Assembly (NCBI RefSeq): GCF_004358695.1
Contig: NZ_SNAA01000015.1
Coordinates: 1 to 64,000 of the forward strand
DNA: 64,000 nt
Reading direction: 5' to 3'
Source of the DNA: Palleronia sediminis
GTDB lineage: Bacteria; Pseudomonadota; Alphaproteobacteria; Rhodobacterales; Rhodobacteraceae
Shown: piece after piece, positions 54,498 through 62,923 of the stretch
Layout: every line of letters begins with the position of its first letter
Position numbering within the stretch: position 1 is the first letter of the stretch
Program-made: the position numbers and the translations under genes
The notes under the pieces: generated by a model
Told to the model about the DNA's origin: nothing
Databases searched by the model: none
Seen by the model: only the letters and a program-made list of their open reading frames with translations

Positions 54498-56618
54498 ATG
54501 CGGGACTCCGACACGCGATCCGTCCAGCTTGCGCCGCGCATTCCGGGCGTGGGCCGGTATCGCTGGACCGTGTCGCCGGAGCGTCTGGAATGGTGCGATG
54601 GCACGCTGGCCATCTACGGCGTGCGAACGGCCCCCCGCGACGAGGCCGAGTTCCTGGCCTTCGTGCATCCCGACGACCGGGTCGCGGTCGAGGCGCGGAT
54701 CAGCCATATCCTCGAAAGCGGGGCGAGCTTTGACCACGGGTTCCGCATCCTGCGCCCGGACGGCACGCTGCGCCATGTGCAGGACCGCGGCGTGATCGAG
54801 CGTGACGCCGAGGGGCGGGCGGTGGTCGTGCATGGCATGACCTTTGACGTCACCGAGCAGATGGCCATCCGCGACGGCGCGCAGGCCGCGCAGGCGATGG
54901 CCGACCTGATCGAGCGTTGTCCCTTTGGCGTGTTCACCACCGATGCCGATCTGCGCATCACCCATGTCAGCCGCGGGGGAATCGAGGCGTTCGGCGAGAT
55001 CCGCCCGGTCATCGGCCGCGATATCGGCGATATCCTGCATATCGCGTGGCCGCGCGCGTTCGCCGAACAGGTGATCGGCCGGCTGCGCGACACCTTGCAG
55101 ACCGGGCGGCCCTTTCATGCCTCGGGGCGGGCCGAGCCGCGGCTCGACCGCGGCACCGTCGAATCCTACGATTGGCAGGTCGAGCGCATCGTGATGCCCG
55201 ACGGGCAGCCCGGCCTGATCTGCCATTTCTATGACCTGACCGTTCAGAACGCCCGCGAGACCGCGCTGCGCGAGGGCGAAGAGCGGTTGCGCATGGCCGC
55301 CGCCGTCGCCGGGATCGGCACATGGGACAGCGACCTCGTCTCGGGCAAGTCGGTCTGGTCGGAGGAGATATACGACCTGATGGGCCTGCCGCGCGACGAT
55401 CGCGCCTCGGCCGACCGGTTCTTCGATTTCGTGACCGAGGCCGACCGCCCCCGCATTCGCGACGCTTTCGTCCGCGCCATCGAGACGCGCGCCCCCTTCG
55501 AGGAGGAGTTCCACATTCGTCGCCCCAGCGGCGAAATCCGCTGCATCGCCGGGTATGGCCGTGTCGTGCGCGAGGAGGCCGGCCAGCCCACGCGCATGAT
55601 CGGCGTCAATTTCGACGTGACCGAAGCCCGCCGCGCAAAGGACGTGCTGCGCGACAGCGAGACGCGGCTGCGGATGCTGCTCGACAATACCGTGGCCTTC
55701 ATCGCGGTGCTCGATCTCGACGGCCGCTTTCTCGAGGTGAACCGCGCCGCGCTCGACCTCGCGGGGGTCGAGCGCGAGGACGTGATCGGCCTGCGGATGT
55801 GGGAAAGCCCGTGGCTCGCCCATATGTCGGCCAGCCGAAAGGCCGATCTGCGCCGGGGCGTGCGCACCCTTGTGCCCGGCAAGGTGCATCGCGGCGATAC
55901 CGAGCTGCGCGGCCGCGACGGCGCGACGATCCAGGTCGCCTACATGATGTCGCCGGTGGTCTCCAAGGCCGGCAAGCTCGAGCGGATCGTCCTGTCGGGC
56001 ATGGACATCACCGACCGCAAGACCGCCGAGGAACATGTCCACCTGCTGCTGCGCGAGATGAGCCACCGCACCAAGAACGCCTATGCGCTGGTGCAGGCCA
56101 TCGCGCGGCGCATCCATCGCAGCGATCCCGACAATTTCTTCGACAGCTTTGCCGAGCGGCTGGCGGCGCTGGCGGCGTCGCATGATCTCGTCCATGCCGT
56201 CGCCGGGCCCAAGGATGCCGATATCGCCGAGATCGCGCGCAGCCAGCTTGCGCCCTTCGACATGGCGGGGGGGCGGCTCGAGATCTCGGGCCCGCCGCTG
56301 CGCCTGACGCCCGATGCCGCGCAGGCGCTGGGCATGGCGCTGCACGAACTGGGCACAAACGCGATCAAGCACGGCGCGCTGTCGGTCCCCGACGGGCGCG
56401 TGACGCTGGACTGGGACACCGAGGGCGGACGGCTGCGCGTGACCTGGATCGAGCGCGGCGGCCCGCCCGTCACCCGCCCCGCGCGCAACGGGTTCGGGAC
56501 GATGGTGCTGGGCGCGCTGATCTCGCAAAGCCTTGGCGCGCGGGCCGAAACCGCCTGGCCCGAAGAGGGGCTGGAATGGCGGTTCGAAGCCGCGCCTGGG
56601 GATGTCTCGGCCCCCTGA
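54498..56618 (+). CDS. Soluble HWE-family sensor kinase with four PAS domains
   Basis: The 706-residue protein has no membrane helix. Four PAS/PAC units are seen (about 15-120, 131-250, 260-375, 385-507), three with PAC ends such as GVNFDVTEARRA and GMDITDRKTA. The kinase has His523 in MSHRTKNAYALVQAI, the HWE N-box HELGTNAIKHGAL (616-628) and a WIERGG segment, so it is HWE rather than classical. None of the PAS domains shows the LOV cysteine motif, so the signal is unknown. No response regulator adjoins it. The ATG at 54498 has AAAGG upstream. Confidence 0.87.
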   Translation: MRDSDTRSVQLAPRIPGVGRYRWTVSPERLEWCDGTLAIYGVRTAPRDEAEFLAFVHPDDRVAVEARISHILESGASFDHGFRILRPDGTLRHVQDRGVIERDAEGRAVVVHGMTFDVTEQMAIRDGAQAAQAMADLIERCPFGVFTTDADLRITHVSRGGIEAFGEIRPVIGRDIGDILHIAWPRAFAEQVIGRLRDTLQTGRPFHASGRAEPRLDRGTVESYDWQVERIVMPDGQPGLICHFYDLTVQNARETALREGEERLRMAAAVAGIGTWDSDLVSGKSVWSEEIYDLMGLPRDDRASADRFFDFVTEADRPRIRDAFVRAIETRAPFEEEFHIRRPSGEIRCIAGYGRVVREEAGQPTRMIGVNFDVTEARRAKDVLRDSETRLRMLLDNTVAFIAVLDLDGRFLEVNRAALDLAGVEREDVIGLRMWESPWLAHMSASRKADLRRGVRTLVPGKVHRGDTELRGRDGATIQVAYMMSPVVSKAGKLERIVLSGMDITDRKTAEEHVHLLLREMSHRTKNAYALVQAIARRIHRSDPDNFFDSFAERLAALAASHDLVHAVAGPKDADIAEIARSQLAPFDMAGGRLEISGPPLRLTPDAAQALGMALHELGTNAIKHGALSVPDGRVTLDWDTEGGRLRVTWIERGGPPVTRPARNGFGTMVLGALISQSLGARAETAWPEEGLEWRFEAAPGDVSAP

Positions 56619-56643
56619 GACGGCCACGCTTTCGCGTCGTTTC

Positions 56644-56657
56644 TTGATCTGGCGCAA
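56644..56657 (+). promoter_or_regulatory. FNR-type box upstream of hemN
   Basis: TTGATCTGGCGCAA matches the FNR/FnrL consensus TTGAT-N4-ATCAA at eight of ten defined positions. It lies 35 bases before the hemN ATG and just after the kinase stop. FnrL control of hemN is established in Rhodobacter, so oxygen-responsive expression is likely. Confidence 0.6.
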
Positions 56658-56691
56658 GGAACGGGCATCGGGGATGTCCCATCTTGGGCGC

Positions 56692-58047
56692 ATGGAACAT
56701 ACCGACAAACTCAAGGCCCTTGGCCTGTTCGATGCGCGGGTGCCGCGTTATACCTCGTATCCGACGGCCGCGGTGTTCTCGCCGCAGACCGGCGCCGCGT
56801 TCCAGGCGCGCGCGCTGGCCGCGCTCGACCCGGCGGTGCCGGTGTCGGTCTACCTCCATATCCCGTTTTGCGAACGGCTATGCTGGTTCTGCGCCTGCCA
56901 TACGCAGGGCACGCGCACGCTGGGGCCGGTCGATGCCTATATCGGCACGCTCGAGACCGAGCTGGCCCTGCTGCGCCGGACCCTGCCCGCGGGCATCCGC
57001 ATGGGCCGGCTGCATTGGGGCGGGGGCACGCCCACGATCCTGCCGCCGCACCTGATCCACCGGCTCGCCAAGGCGGTGCGCGGCGTGTTCACGCCCGACG
57101 ACGCGTTCGAGTTCTCGGTCGAGATCGACCCGACCATGGTCGACCGCGCCAAGATCGACGCGCTGGCCGCCGAGGGCATGACCCGTGCCTCGATCGGGAT
57201 CCAGGATTTCGACCCCGAGGTGCAGGCCGCCATCGGGCGCGAGCAACCCTTCGAGGTGACGCGCGCCTGCGTCGAGGATCTGCGCGCCGCGGGAATAACC
57301 TCGCTCAACACCGATCTGGTCTATGGGCTGCCCCACCAGACGCAGGCCCGGATCGCCGATACCATCGCCAAGGTGCAGAGCTTTGCGCCCGACCGGGTCG
57401 CGCTGTTCGGCTATGCGCATGTGCCATGGGTGTCCAAGCGGCAAAAGCTGATCCCCGAAGAGGCGCTTCCCGGCGATCTGGACCGCTACCGGCTGGCGAC
57501 GCTCGCCGCCGAGATGTTCACCGAGGGCGGGCTGGTCCCCATCGGCATCGACCATTTCGCCCGTCCGGGCGACGAACTCGAGGTGGCGGCCCGCACGGGG
57601 CGGCTGCGCCGCAACTTCCAGGGCTATACCGCCGACAGTTGCCAGACGCTTGTCGGGATCGGCGCCTCGTCGATCTCGCGCTTTCCGGGTGGTTATGTCC
57701 AGAACGCCCCCGCGACGGCCGCCTATATCCAGCGGATCGAGGCGGGCGGGCTTGCCGGTGCGCGCGGTCACGAGATGGCTGGCGAGGATGCGCTGCGCGC
57801 CCGCGCCATCGAGCTGCTGATGTGCGATTTCCGGCTCGACCTCGCCGATCTGAGGGCCGAGTTCGGCGCGCCCGCTATGGCACTTGCACCGCTTCTGCCG
57901 CAGATTGCGGCGCGTTTCGGCGATCTCGTGACGCTCGAGGGCGAGTGTATCGCCATCCTGCCCGAGGGCCGCAGCCTCACCCGGATCGTGGCCAGCGTCT
58001 TTGACGATCATGTGCCCGACGGCGTGCGCTATTCGCGCGCGTCCTGA
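56692..58047 (+). CDS. hemN: Oxygen-independent coproporphyrinogen III dehydrogenase
   Basis: This radical-SAM enzyme makes protoporphyrinogen IX without oxygen. The 451-residue product has RVPRYTSYPTAAVF, the CxxxCxxC cluster in PFCERLCWFCACH, HWGGGTPTIL and LNTDLVYGLPHQT. Length fits HemN. ATG 56692 (MEHTDKL) gives the family N-terminus; ATG 56674 in frame is an alternative. Its 3' end is nine bases from the convergent carotenoid cluster. Confidence 0.95.
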   Translation: MEHTDKLKALGLFDARVPRYTSYPTAAVFSPQTGAAFQARALAALDPAVPVSVYLHIPFCERLCWFCACHTQGTRTLGPVDAYIGTLETELALLRRTLPAGIRMGRLHWGGGTPTILPPHLIHRLAKAVRGVFTPDDAFEFSVEIDPTMVDRAKIDALAAEGMTRASIGIQDFDPEVQAAIGREQPFEVTRACVEDLRAAGITSLNTDLVYGLPHQTQARIADTIAKVQSFAPDRVALFGYAHVPWVSKRQKLIPEEALPGDLDRYRLATLAAEMFTEGGLVPIGIDHFARPGDELEVAARTGRLRRNFQGYTADSCQTLVGIGASSISRFPGGYVQNAPATAAYIQRIEAGGLAGARGHEMAGEDALRARAIELLMCDFRLDLADLRAEFGAPAMALAPLLPQIAARFGDLVTLEGECIAILPEGRSLTRIVASVFDDHVPDGVRYSRAS

Positions 58048-58056
58048 TCGCCGCCC

Positions 58057-59427
58057 CTAGCGGGCCTGCCGCCGGAACAGGCGGCGGGCCATGTCGGGAT
58101 AGGGCGGCGACAGCAGCCTCAGCCACGGCCCCTGGAACGCGGTAAAGACCGCGCGTTCATGGCTGAAGGCAAGGAACCCCCGCTCGCCGTGATAGGCGCC
58201 GATCCCGCTTTCGCCGATCCCGCCGAAGGGCAGGTCGTGCATCGCGACATGCAGGATCGTCGCGTTCACCGCGCCCCCGCCCGACCGGAGCCGCCGCAGG
58301 AAGGCGCGCGCGCGGGACGCGTCGCGGTCGAAGGCATATGCGGCCAGCGGGCTGCCGCCCGCCTCGGCGGCGATCACCTCTTGGGGGTCGCGATAGGTCA
58401 GGATCGGCAGGATCGGGCCAAAGATCTCTTCGCGCAAAAGCGCGCAATCCTTCGGCGGGTCGAGCACGAGGACGGGCGCGATGCCCGGCCCCTTGGCCGC
58501 GCCGTTGCGCAGCAGCCGCGCGCCGCCCGTCTCGGCCTCGTCCAGCAGCGCGCGCATCCGCTCGGCCGCGCGGTCATCGATCATGGCGGTATAGTCGCCG
58601 GGCCGGAATGCCGCCGCCTGCGCCAAAAGCGCCTCGGCCCAGGCATCGCGCCGATCCGCGGGCACCCAGAGATGGTTGGGCGCGATGCAGGTCTGTCCCG
58701 CGCTCAGCCATTTGCCCCAGCCGATGACCGGGGCGTGCCGCGCGGGATCCGCGCCCGGCAAGGCGACCGCCGGGCTGCGCCCGCCCAGTTCGAGCGTCAC
58801 CGGCGTCAGCGTCGCGGCCGCCGCCTGCGCGACCTTGCGGCCCGTTTCGGTCGAGCCGGTAAAGAACAGGTGCCCCAGCGGCAACGACGATAGCGCCTGC
58901 GCGGTGTCGGCATCGCCGGTTATGCAGGCGGCCTCGTCCTCGGGAAAAACCGCGCCGATCAGCCGGGTCAGCGCCTCCGCCGTGGCGGGGGCACGCTCGG
59001 ACGGCTTGAGGATCACCTTGTTGCCGGCCGCGATGGCCGTCGCGAACGGCACCAGCGCAAGCTGCACCGGGTAGTTCCAGGGCGACAGGATGCCCACGAC
59101 CCCCTTGGGTTCGCGCCACAGGTCGGAGCGGCCGGGCAGGGGGGTCACGCGCCATCTGCGCCGCGGCCGTGCCCAGCGGCGCAGGTGGCGGCGCAGATCG
59201 GCGATGGCGGCGCGGGTAAAGGCAAGCTCGGCGGTCAGGGTCTCGACCTCGGCGCGGGGGCCGAAATCGGAATCCACCGCGGCCAGCAGGTCGTCGCGCG
59301 CGCGGCCCATCGCCTCGGACAGTTCTTTCAGCCGCGTGCGCCGTTGCGCCACATCGGGCAGGGCGTCGAGCGAGAACGCCGCGCCGAGCCGGGCGTGGGC
59401 CGCGCGTATCGCGTCGGGGCCGGTCAA
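58057..59427 (-). CDS. Aldehyde dehydrogenase of the carotenoid cluster (CrtNc/AldH-like)
   Basis: The 456-residue NAD(P)-dependent enzyme has Asn118 in LSPWNYP, Lys141 in ILKPSE, Glu213 in LELGGRSP and catalytic Cys247 in SAGQTCIAPN. PFGGIGESGIGAYHG near the end places it with the coniferyl/4,4'-diaponeurosporenal-type class. It would oxidise a carotenoid aldehyde to the acid. Translation starts at a TTG within the glycosyltransferase stop (TTGA). It is last in the cluster. Confidence 0.85.
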   Translation of the reverse strand: MTGPDAIRAAHARLGAAFSLDALPDVAQRRTRLKELSEAMGRARDDLLAAVDSDFGPRAEVETLTAELAFTRAAIADLRRHLRRWARPRRRWRVTPLPGRSDLWREPKGVVGILSPWNYPVQLALVPFATAIAAGNKVILKPSERAPATAEALTRLIGAVFPEDEAACITGDADTAQALSSLPLGHLFFTGSTETGRKVAQAAAATLTPVTLELGGRSPAVALPGADPARHAPVIGWGKWLSAGQTCIAPNHLWVPADRRDAWAEALLAQAAAFRPGDYTAMIDDRAAERMRALLDEAETGGARLLRNGAAKGPGIAPVLVLDPPKDCALLREEIFGPILPILTYRDPQEVIAAEAGGSPLAAYAFDRDASRARAFLRRLRSGGGAVNATILHVAMHDLPFGGIGESGIGAYHGERGFLAFSHERAVFTAFQGPWLRLLSPPYPDMARRLFRRQAR

Positions 59428-60539
59428 TTCACGTCATAGGTGCGGCCGCGCCACACCGCCCGTCGGCCCGCCCGCGCATCGCGCAGCGCCGCCCACTGGA
59501 TCCACAGCGTCACCGCCACGCCCACCGGGTGCAGGACCACCGCGAGCCAATGCTGCCGCACCCTCACTGCCAGCAGCACCCGCGCCGCCACGAGCGCGAG
59601 CGTGGCGATCCCGGCGATGCGCGCGGCCTCGTCGGCGCCGGTGGCAAGCGCGGCCAGCCAGACCAGCGGCGGCATCAGGTGCCCGCCGGCCAGAAGCACC
59701 GTCCAGATCGGCAGGGCGACGGGTTTGGCCATCCCCTCGGTTGCGTTCTTGGTGAACCCGCGCCAGATATCGGCCCAGTTGTCATACATGCGACAGGCCG
59801 CGATGGGCGTTGCGTCCAGCAAGTCGGTGCGCCCGCCCGACAGGCGCACGTTGCGCGGCAGGTTCAGCCCGTCATGCATCCGGTCGCGAAACGCCGCGTG
59901 CCCGCCGGCCGCGCGATAGGCGTCGCGGCGCACCATCATCAACTGCCCGCATCCGGCGGCGAACCCCGCGCCGCGGAACAGCCGTGCCATGGGCAAGGGC
60001 AGGTAGCCCAGCAAAACGACGAGGATCTGCGGGATCACCACGATCTCGGCGAGGCTGCGCGTGATCTGGTGCGGAAATCCCGACACGAGGTCGAGCTTGC
60101 GTGCATCGAGATAGCCCTGCATCCGCGCCACCGCCTCGGGGGCGAGCCGCACATCGGCATCGACGAAAAGCAGGACCGGATGGCGCGCGGCCTGCGAAAG
60201 CTGGTGGCAGGCGTGTTGCTTGCCGTTCCAGCCCGCGGGCAGGGCTGCGCCGCGGACCAGGCGAATGCGGGGGTCGCGGGCGGCGCGTTCGGTCACGATG
60301 CGGTCGGTGCCGTCGGTCGAGCCGTCGTCGAGCACCACGATCTCGACCTCGCCCACCTGCGCCTCCGCACGGTCCAGCGCGGCGGCGATGTTCGCCGCCT
60401 CGTCGCGGGCGGGAATGAGGATCGAGACCGGCCCCGTCGCCATCCGCCGCGACGCGCGGAAGATCGCCAGATTGGCGAGCGTCATCGAGACGTAAAGCGC
60501 GGCCAGAGCGGCGGAGAGGATGGCGAGAGCATAAAGCAT
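59424..60539 (-). CDS. Membrane GT2 glycosyltransferase (CrtQ-like)
   Basis: The 371-residue protein has an N-terminal helix, GT-A fold motifs SILIPARDEAANI, VVLDDGSTDGTD and DxD in LFVDADVRL, GWNGKQHACHQL, and about three C-terminal helices. This layout matches carotenoid glycosyltransferases such as staphylococcal CrtQ, which esterify the carotenoid acid with glucose. It starts two bases after the acyltransferase stop and overlaps the aldehyde dehydrogenase by four. Confidence 0.84.
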   Translation of the reverse strand: MLYALAILSAALAALYVSMTLANLAIFRASRRMATGPVSILIPARDEAANIAAALDRAEAQVGEVEIVVLDDGSTDGTDRIVTERAARDPRIRLVRGAALPAGWNGKQHACHQLSQAARHPVLLFVDADVRLAPEAVARMQGYLDARKLDLVSGFPHQITRSLAEIVVIPQILVVLLGYLPLPMARLFRGAGFAAGCGQLMMVRRDAYRAAGGHAAFRDRMHDGLNLPRNVRLSGGRTDLLDATPIAACRMYDNWADIWRGFTKNATEGMAKPVALPIWTVLLAGGHLMPPLVWLAALATGADEAARIAGIATLALVAARVLLAVRVRQHWLAVVLHPVGVAVTLWIQWAALRDARAGRRAVWRGRTYDVN

Positions 60540-60541
60540 CG

Positions 60542-61414
60542 TTAACGGCTCCGTGACATCGGCGCGCCTGGGGCCATGAGGCGGGGCGCGCGGTCGGACA
60601 TGTGATCGGGATCGTGCGGGCGTCCCTGCGCCCAGGCGCGCAGGCGCGACCAGGCGCCATAGACGCCTCCGACGCCGCGGCCCCCCGACAGCACGGGGGT
60701 AAAGGCCGACGGGTCGCGGGCGATGGCGGCATCCGCCAGCCGGTCCTGCGCGTCGGTCAGCGCGGCGGCCAGCGCCGCCTGCCACGCCTCGGCGGTGCCC
60801 TCGGCCCCGGCCGAGACGGGCGCGCCGAACGCCACCAGCGCCTCGGGGCGCTTTTCGGACCAGAACGGGTATTCGACGGCCATCGGCACCGCCCGCGCGC
60901 CCGGAACGCGTGCCATCAGATGGGCAAGGCCGGGCCTGAGATCGACGGGCCGCTCGCGCGGGTCGGCGAACCGGCCCTGCGCGGTCATCCACATGACCCG
61001 CCCCGGATCGGACAGCACATGCGCCCCAACGCGCAGGAAACGCGCCGCCCCCGCCCGCGTGCCCGGATCGACGCCGAAGATGCCGATCCGCTTCATGAAG
61101 CGGTAGCGATCGAGCGCCGCGGCCTCCATCGGGCCGAAACCCTGTCGCGAGCCCATGAGCGCGTCGTGCAGCACCATGAAGAGCGCCGGATCCCACCAGG
61201 AGGGGTGGTTGGAATAGATCACCAACGGGGCGTCGCCCGTGTCGGGCAGCCCGTCGCCCAGAACCCGCAGCGCTCGGAACCCGTGCCGGACCTGCCGCCG
61301 CATCACGCCGGCAAAGAACCGGCACATCGCGGGCGAGCGCAGCGCGACGGGATCGTCGCGCAGCGCCGGGGCAGGGCCGGGGTGCGGCCCGTCGCTTGTG
61401 CGCGCCGGGCGCAC
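60542..61414 (-). CDS. PlsC-type acyltransferase (CrtO-like position)
   Basis: The 290-residue protein has the HX4D site in YSNHPSWWDPALF near residue 68-73 and a variant third motif (MWMTAQGRFADPRERP) typical of lysophospholipid-type acyltransferases. In this setting it could acylate the sugar of the carotenoid, the step done by CrtO in staphyloxanthin synthesis, although true CrtO is of another family. It starts at a GTG right after the desaturase TAG. Confidence 0.8.
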   Translation of the reverse strand: MRPARTSDGPHPGPAPALRDDPVALRSPAMCRFFAGVMRRQVRHGFRALRVLGDGLPDTGDAPLVIYSNHPSWWDPALFMVLHDALMGSRQGFGPMEAAALDRYRFMKRIGIFGVDPGTRAGAARFLRVGAHVLSDPGRVMWMTAQGRFADPRERPVDLRPGLAHLMARVPGARAVPMAVEYPFWSEKRPEALVAFGAPVSAGAEGTAEAWQAALAAALTDAQDRLADAAIARDPSAFTPVLSGGRGVGGVYGAWSRLRAWAQGRPHDPDHMSDRAPRLMAPGAPMSRSR

Positions 61415-62923
61415 CTATTCCGCGGCCAGGTTCGAGGTCGCGTCGGCATGAAGGCTGTCGGCGGCGATCCATCCCGACATGAGCGCCATGGGCATCCCCG
61501 GCCCCGGATGGGCGGACCCCCCGGCGAGGTAGAGCCCCGCGACCTGCCGCGAGCGGTTGCCCGGCTTGAACGCGCCGTTCACGCGGCCATGGCTGACCAG
61601 CCCGTAGATCGCCCCGTCGAGCACCTTGTAGCGGTCGTGGATATCCTGCGGCGTCAGCACGCGCTCGACCTTGATGCGTTCCTCGAGATCGCCCATCCCC
61701 GCGGCGCGGCCGAGCTTGTCGAGGATCGTGCGCCGATACTCGGGCAGCATTTTCGACCAGTCATGGCCGGGGCGCAGATGCGGGGTGTGGACCAGCACGT
61801 AAAGCGCCTCGCCGCCCTCAGGGGCGACGTCTGGCTCGGTCCGGGCGGGGGCGGCGATATAGGCCGTCGGATCGGGGGCCGGGCGCCCCTCGTCGTAGAT
61901 CGCACCGAACTCTTCCTTGGGGTCCCGCGAAAAGACGAAGTTGTGATGCGCGAGATGATCGTAGGCGCGGTCGAGCCCCAGGTAGAGCACGACGCCCGAG
62001 CAGGCCGGGCCGCGCTTGGCGTGGGAGAACGTGCGCCAGGCCTCGCCGCCGATGAGTTCGCGATAGGTGCGCACCGAATCCATGTTCGACACGATCCGGT
62101 CAAAGACCATGCGCTCGGCCCCGGCACGGACCGCCGTCGCGCGCCCGTTCTCGACCTCGATCGCGTCGATGTCGATGCCGGTGCGGTAGGTCACACCCAG
62201 CTCTTCGCCGAGGCGGACCAGCGCATTCGGCACGGCACGGGTGCCGCCCATCGGATACCAGACGCCTTCGCCCTGCTGCATCTGCGCGATGCCGCACAGC
62301 ACCGCCGGGGAGGCCAGCGGCGACGAGCCGATATACTGGATGAAATGCTCGAGCATCTGCTGCACGCGCGGGTCGCGGATATCCTTCTTGATCTGGCCGG
62401 CGACGGTGCGGTGCATCCTCAGGGCCATGACATCCGACAGGGTCGAAAGGTTCATGTTCTCCTTGAGGTTCATCGTGTCGCGCAGATCCTCGACCGAGCG
62501 CCAGAAGAAGAACCGGTCCGACACGTCCGACAGGCGGTCGGCCACCTTCATGAACCGCTCGAACCCCTCGCGGTCGGGGGGCGAGAGCCGCCCGATCTCG
62601 GCGGCGGCGTCCTTTGGATCGTTGCGCAGGTCGAGCACCGTGCCGTCGTCGTAGAAACACCGCCACTGCGGATCGAGCCGGCGCAGGTCGAGATAATCGC
62701 CCATGTTCCGCCCGGCCTCGGCAAAGACCCGTTCCAGCACGCGCGGCATGGTCAGGATGGTCGGTCCCATGTCGAACCGGAACCCGTCCTCTTCGAGCAG
62801 GGCGGCCTTGCCCCCCAGCCATGCGTTCTTTTCCAGCACGGTCACGTCGTGGCCGCGCGCCGCAAGTGTCGCCGCCGCGGCCAGGCCGCCGAGACCCCCG
62901 CCGATGATGCCTACCTTTGTCAT
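61415..62923 (-). CDS. CrtN/CrtP-type carotenoid desaturase-oxidase (first copy)
   Basis: The 502-residue FAD protein of the phytoene desaturase family has the dinucleotide motif GIIGGGLGGLAAAATLAARG, ENMNLSTLSDVMAL, VWYPMGGTRAVPNALV and the C-terminal YLAGGSAHPGPGMPMALMSG. Full length matches CrtI/CrtN enzymes. Of the two copies here one should introduce double bonds and the other oxidise the end methyl; which is which cannot be told from motifs alone. It overlaps the second copy by four bases. Confidence 0.87.
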   Translation of the reverse strand: MTKVGIIGGGLGGLAAAATLAARGHDVTVLEKNAWLGGKAALLEEDGFRFDMGPTILTMPRVLERVFAEAGRNMGDYLDLRRLDPQWRCFYDDGTVLDLRNDPKDAAAEIGRLSPPDREGFERFMKVADRLSDVSDRFFFWRSVEDLRDTMNLKENMNLSTLSDVMALRMHRTVAGQIKKDIRDPRVQQMLEHFIQYIGSSPLASPAVLCGIAQMQQGEGVWYPMGGTRAVPNALVRLGEELGVTYRTGIDIDAIEVENGRATAVRAGAERMVFDRIVSNMDSVRTYRELIGGEAWRTFSHAKRGPACSGVVLYLGLDRAYDHLAHHNFVFSRDPKEEFGAIYDEGRPAPDPTAYIAAPARTEPDVAPEGGEALYVLVHTPHLRPGHDWSKMLPEYRRTILDKLGRAAGMGDLEERIKVERVLTPQDIHDRYKVLDGAIYGLVSHGRVNGAFKPGNRSRQVAGLYLAGGSAHPGPGMPMALMSGWIAADSLHADATSNLAAE

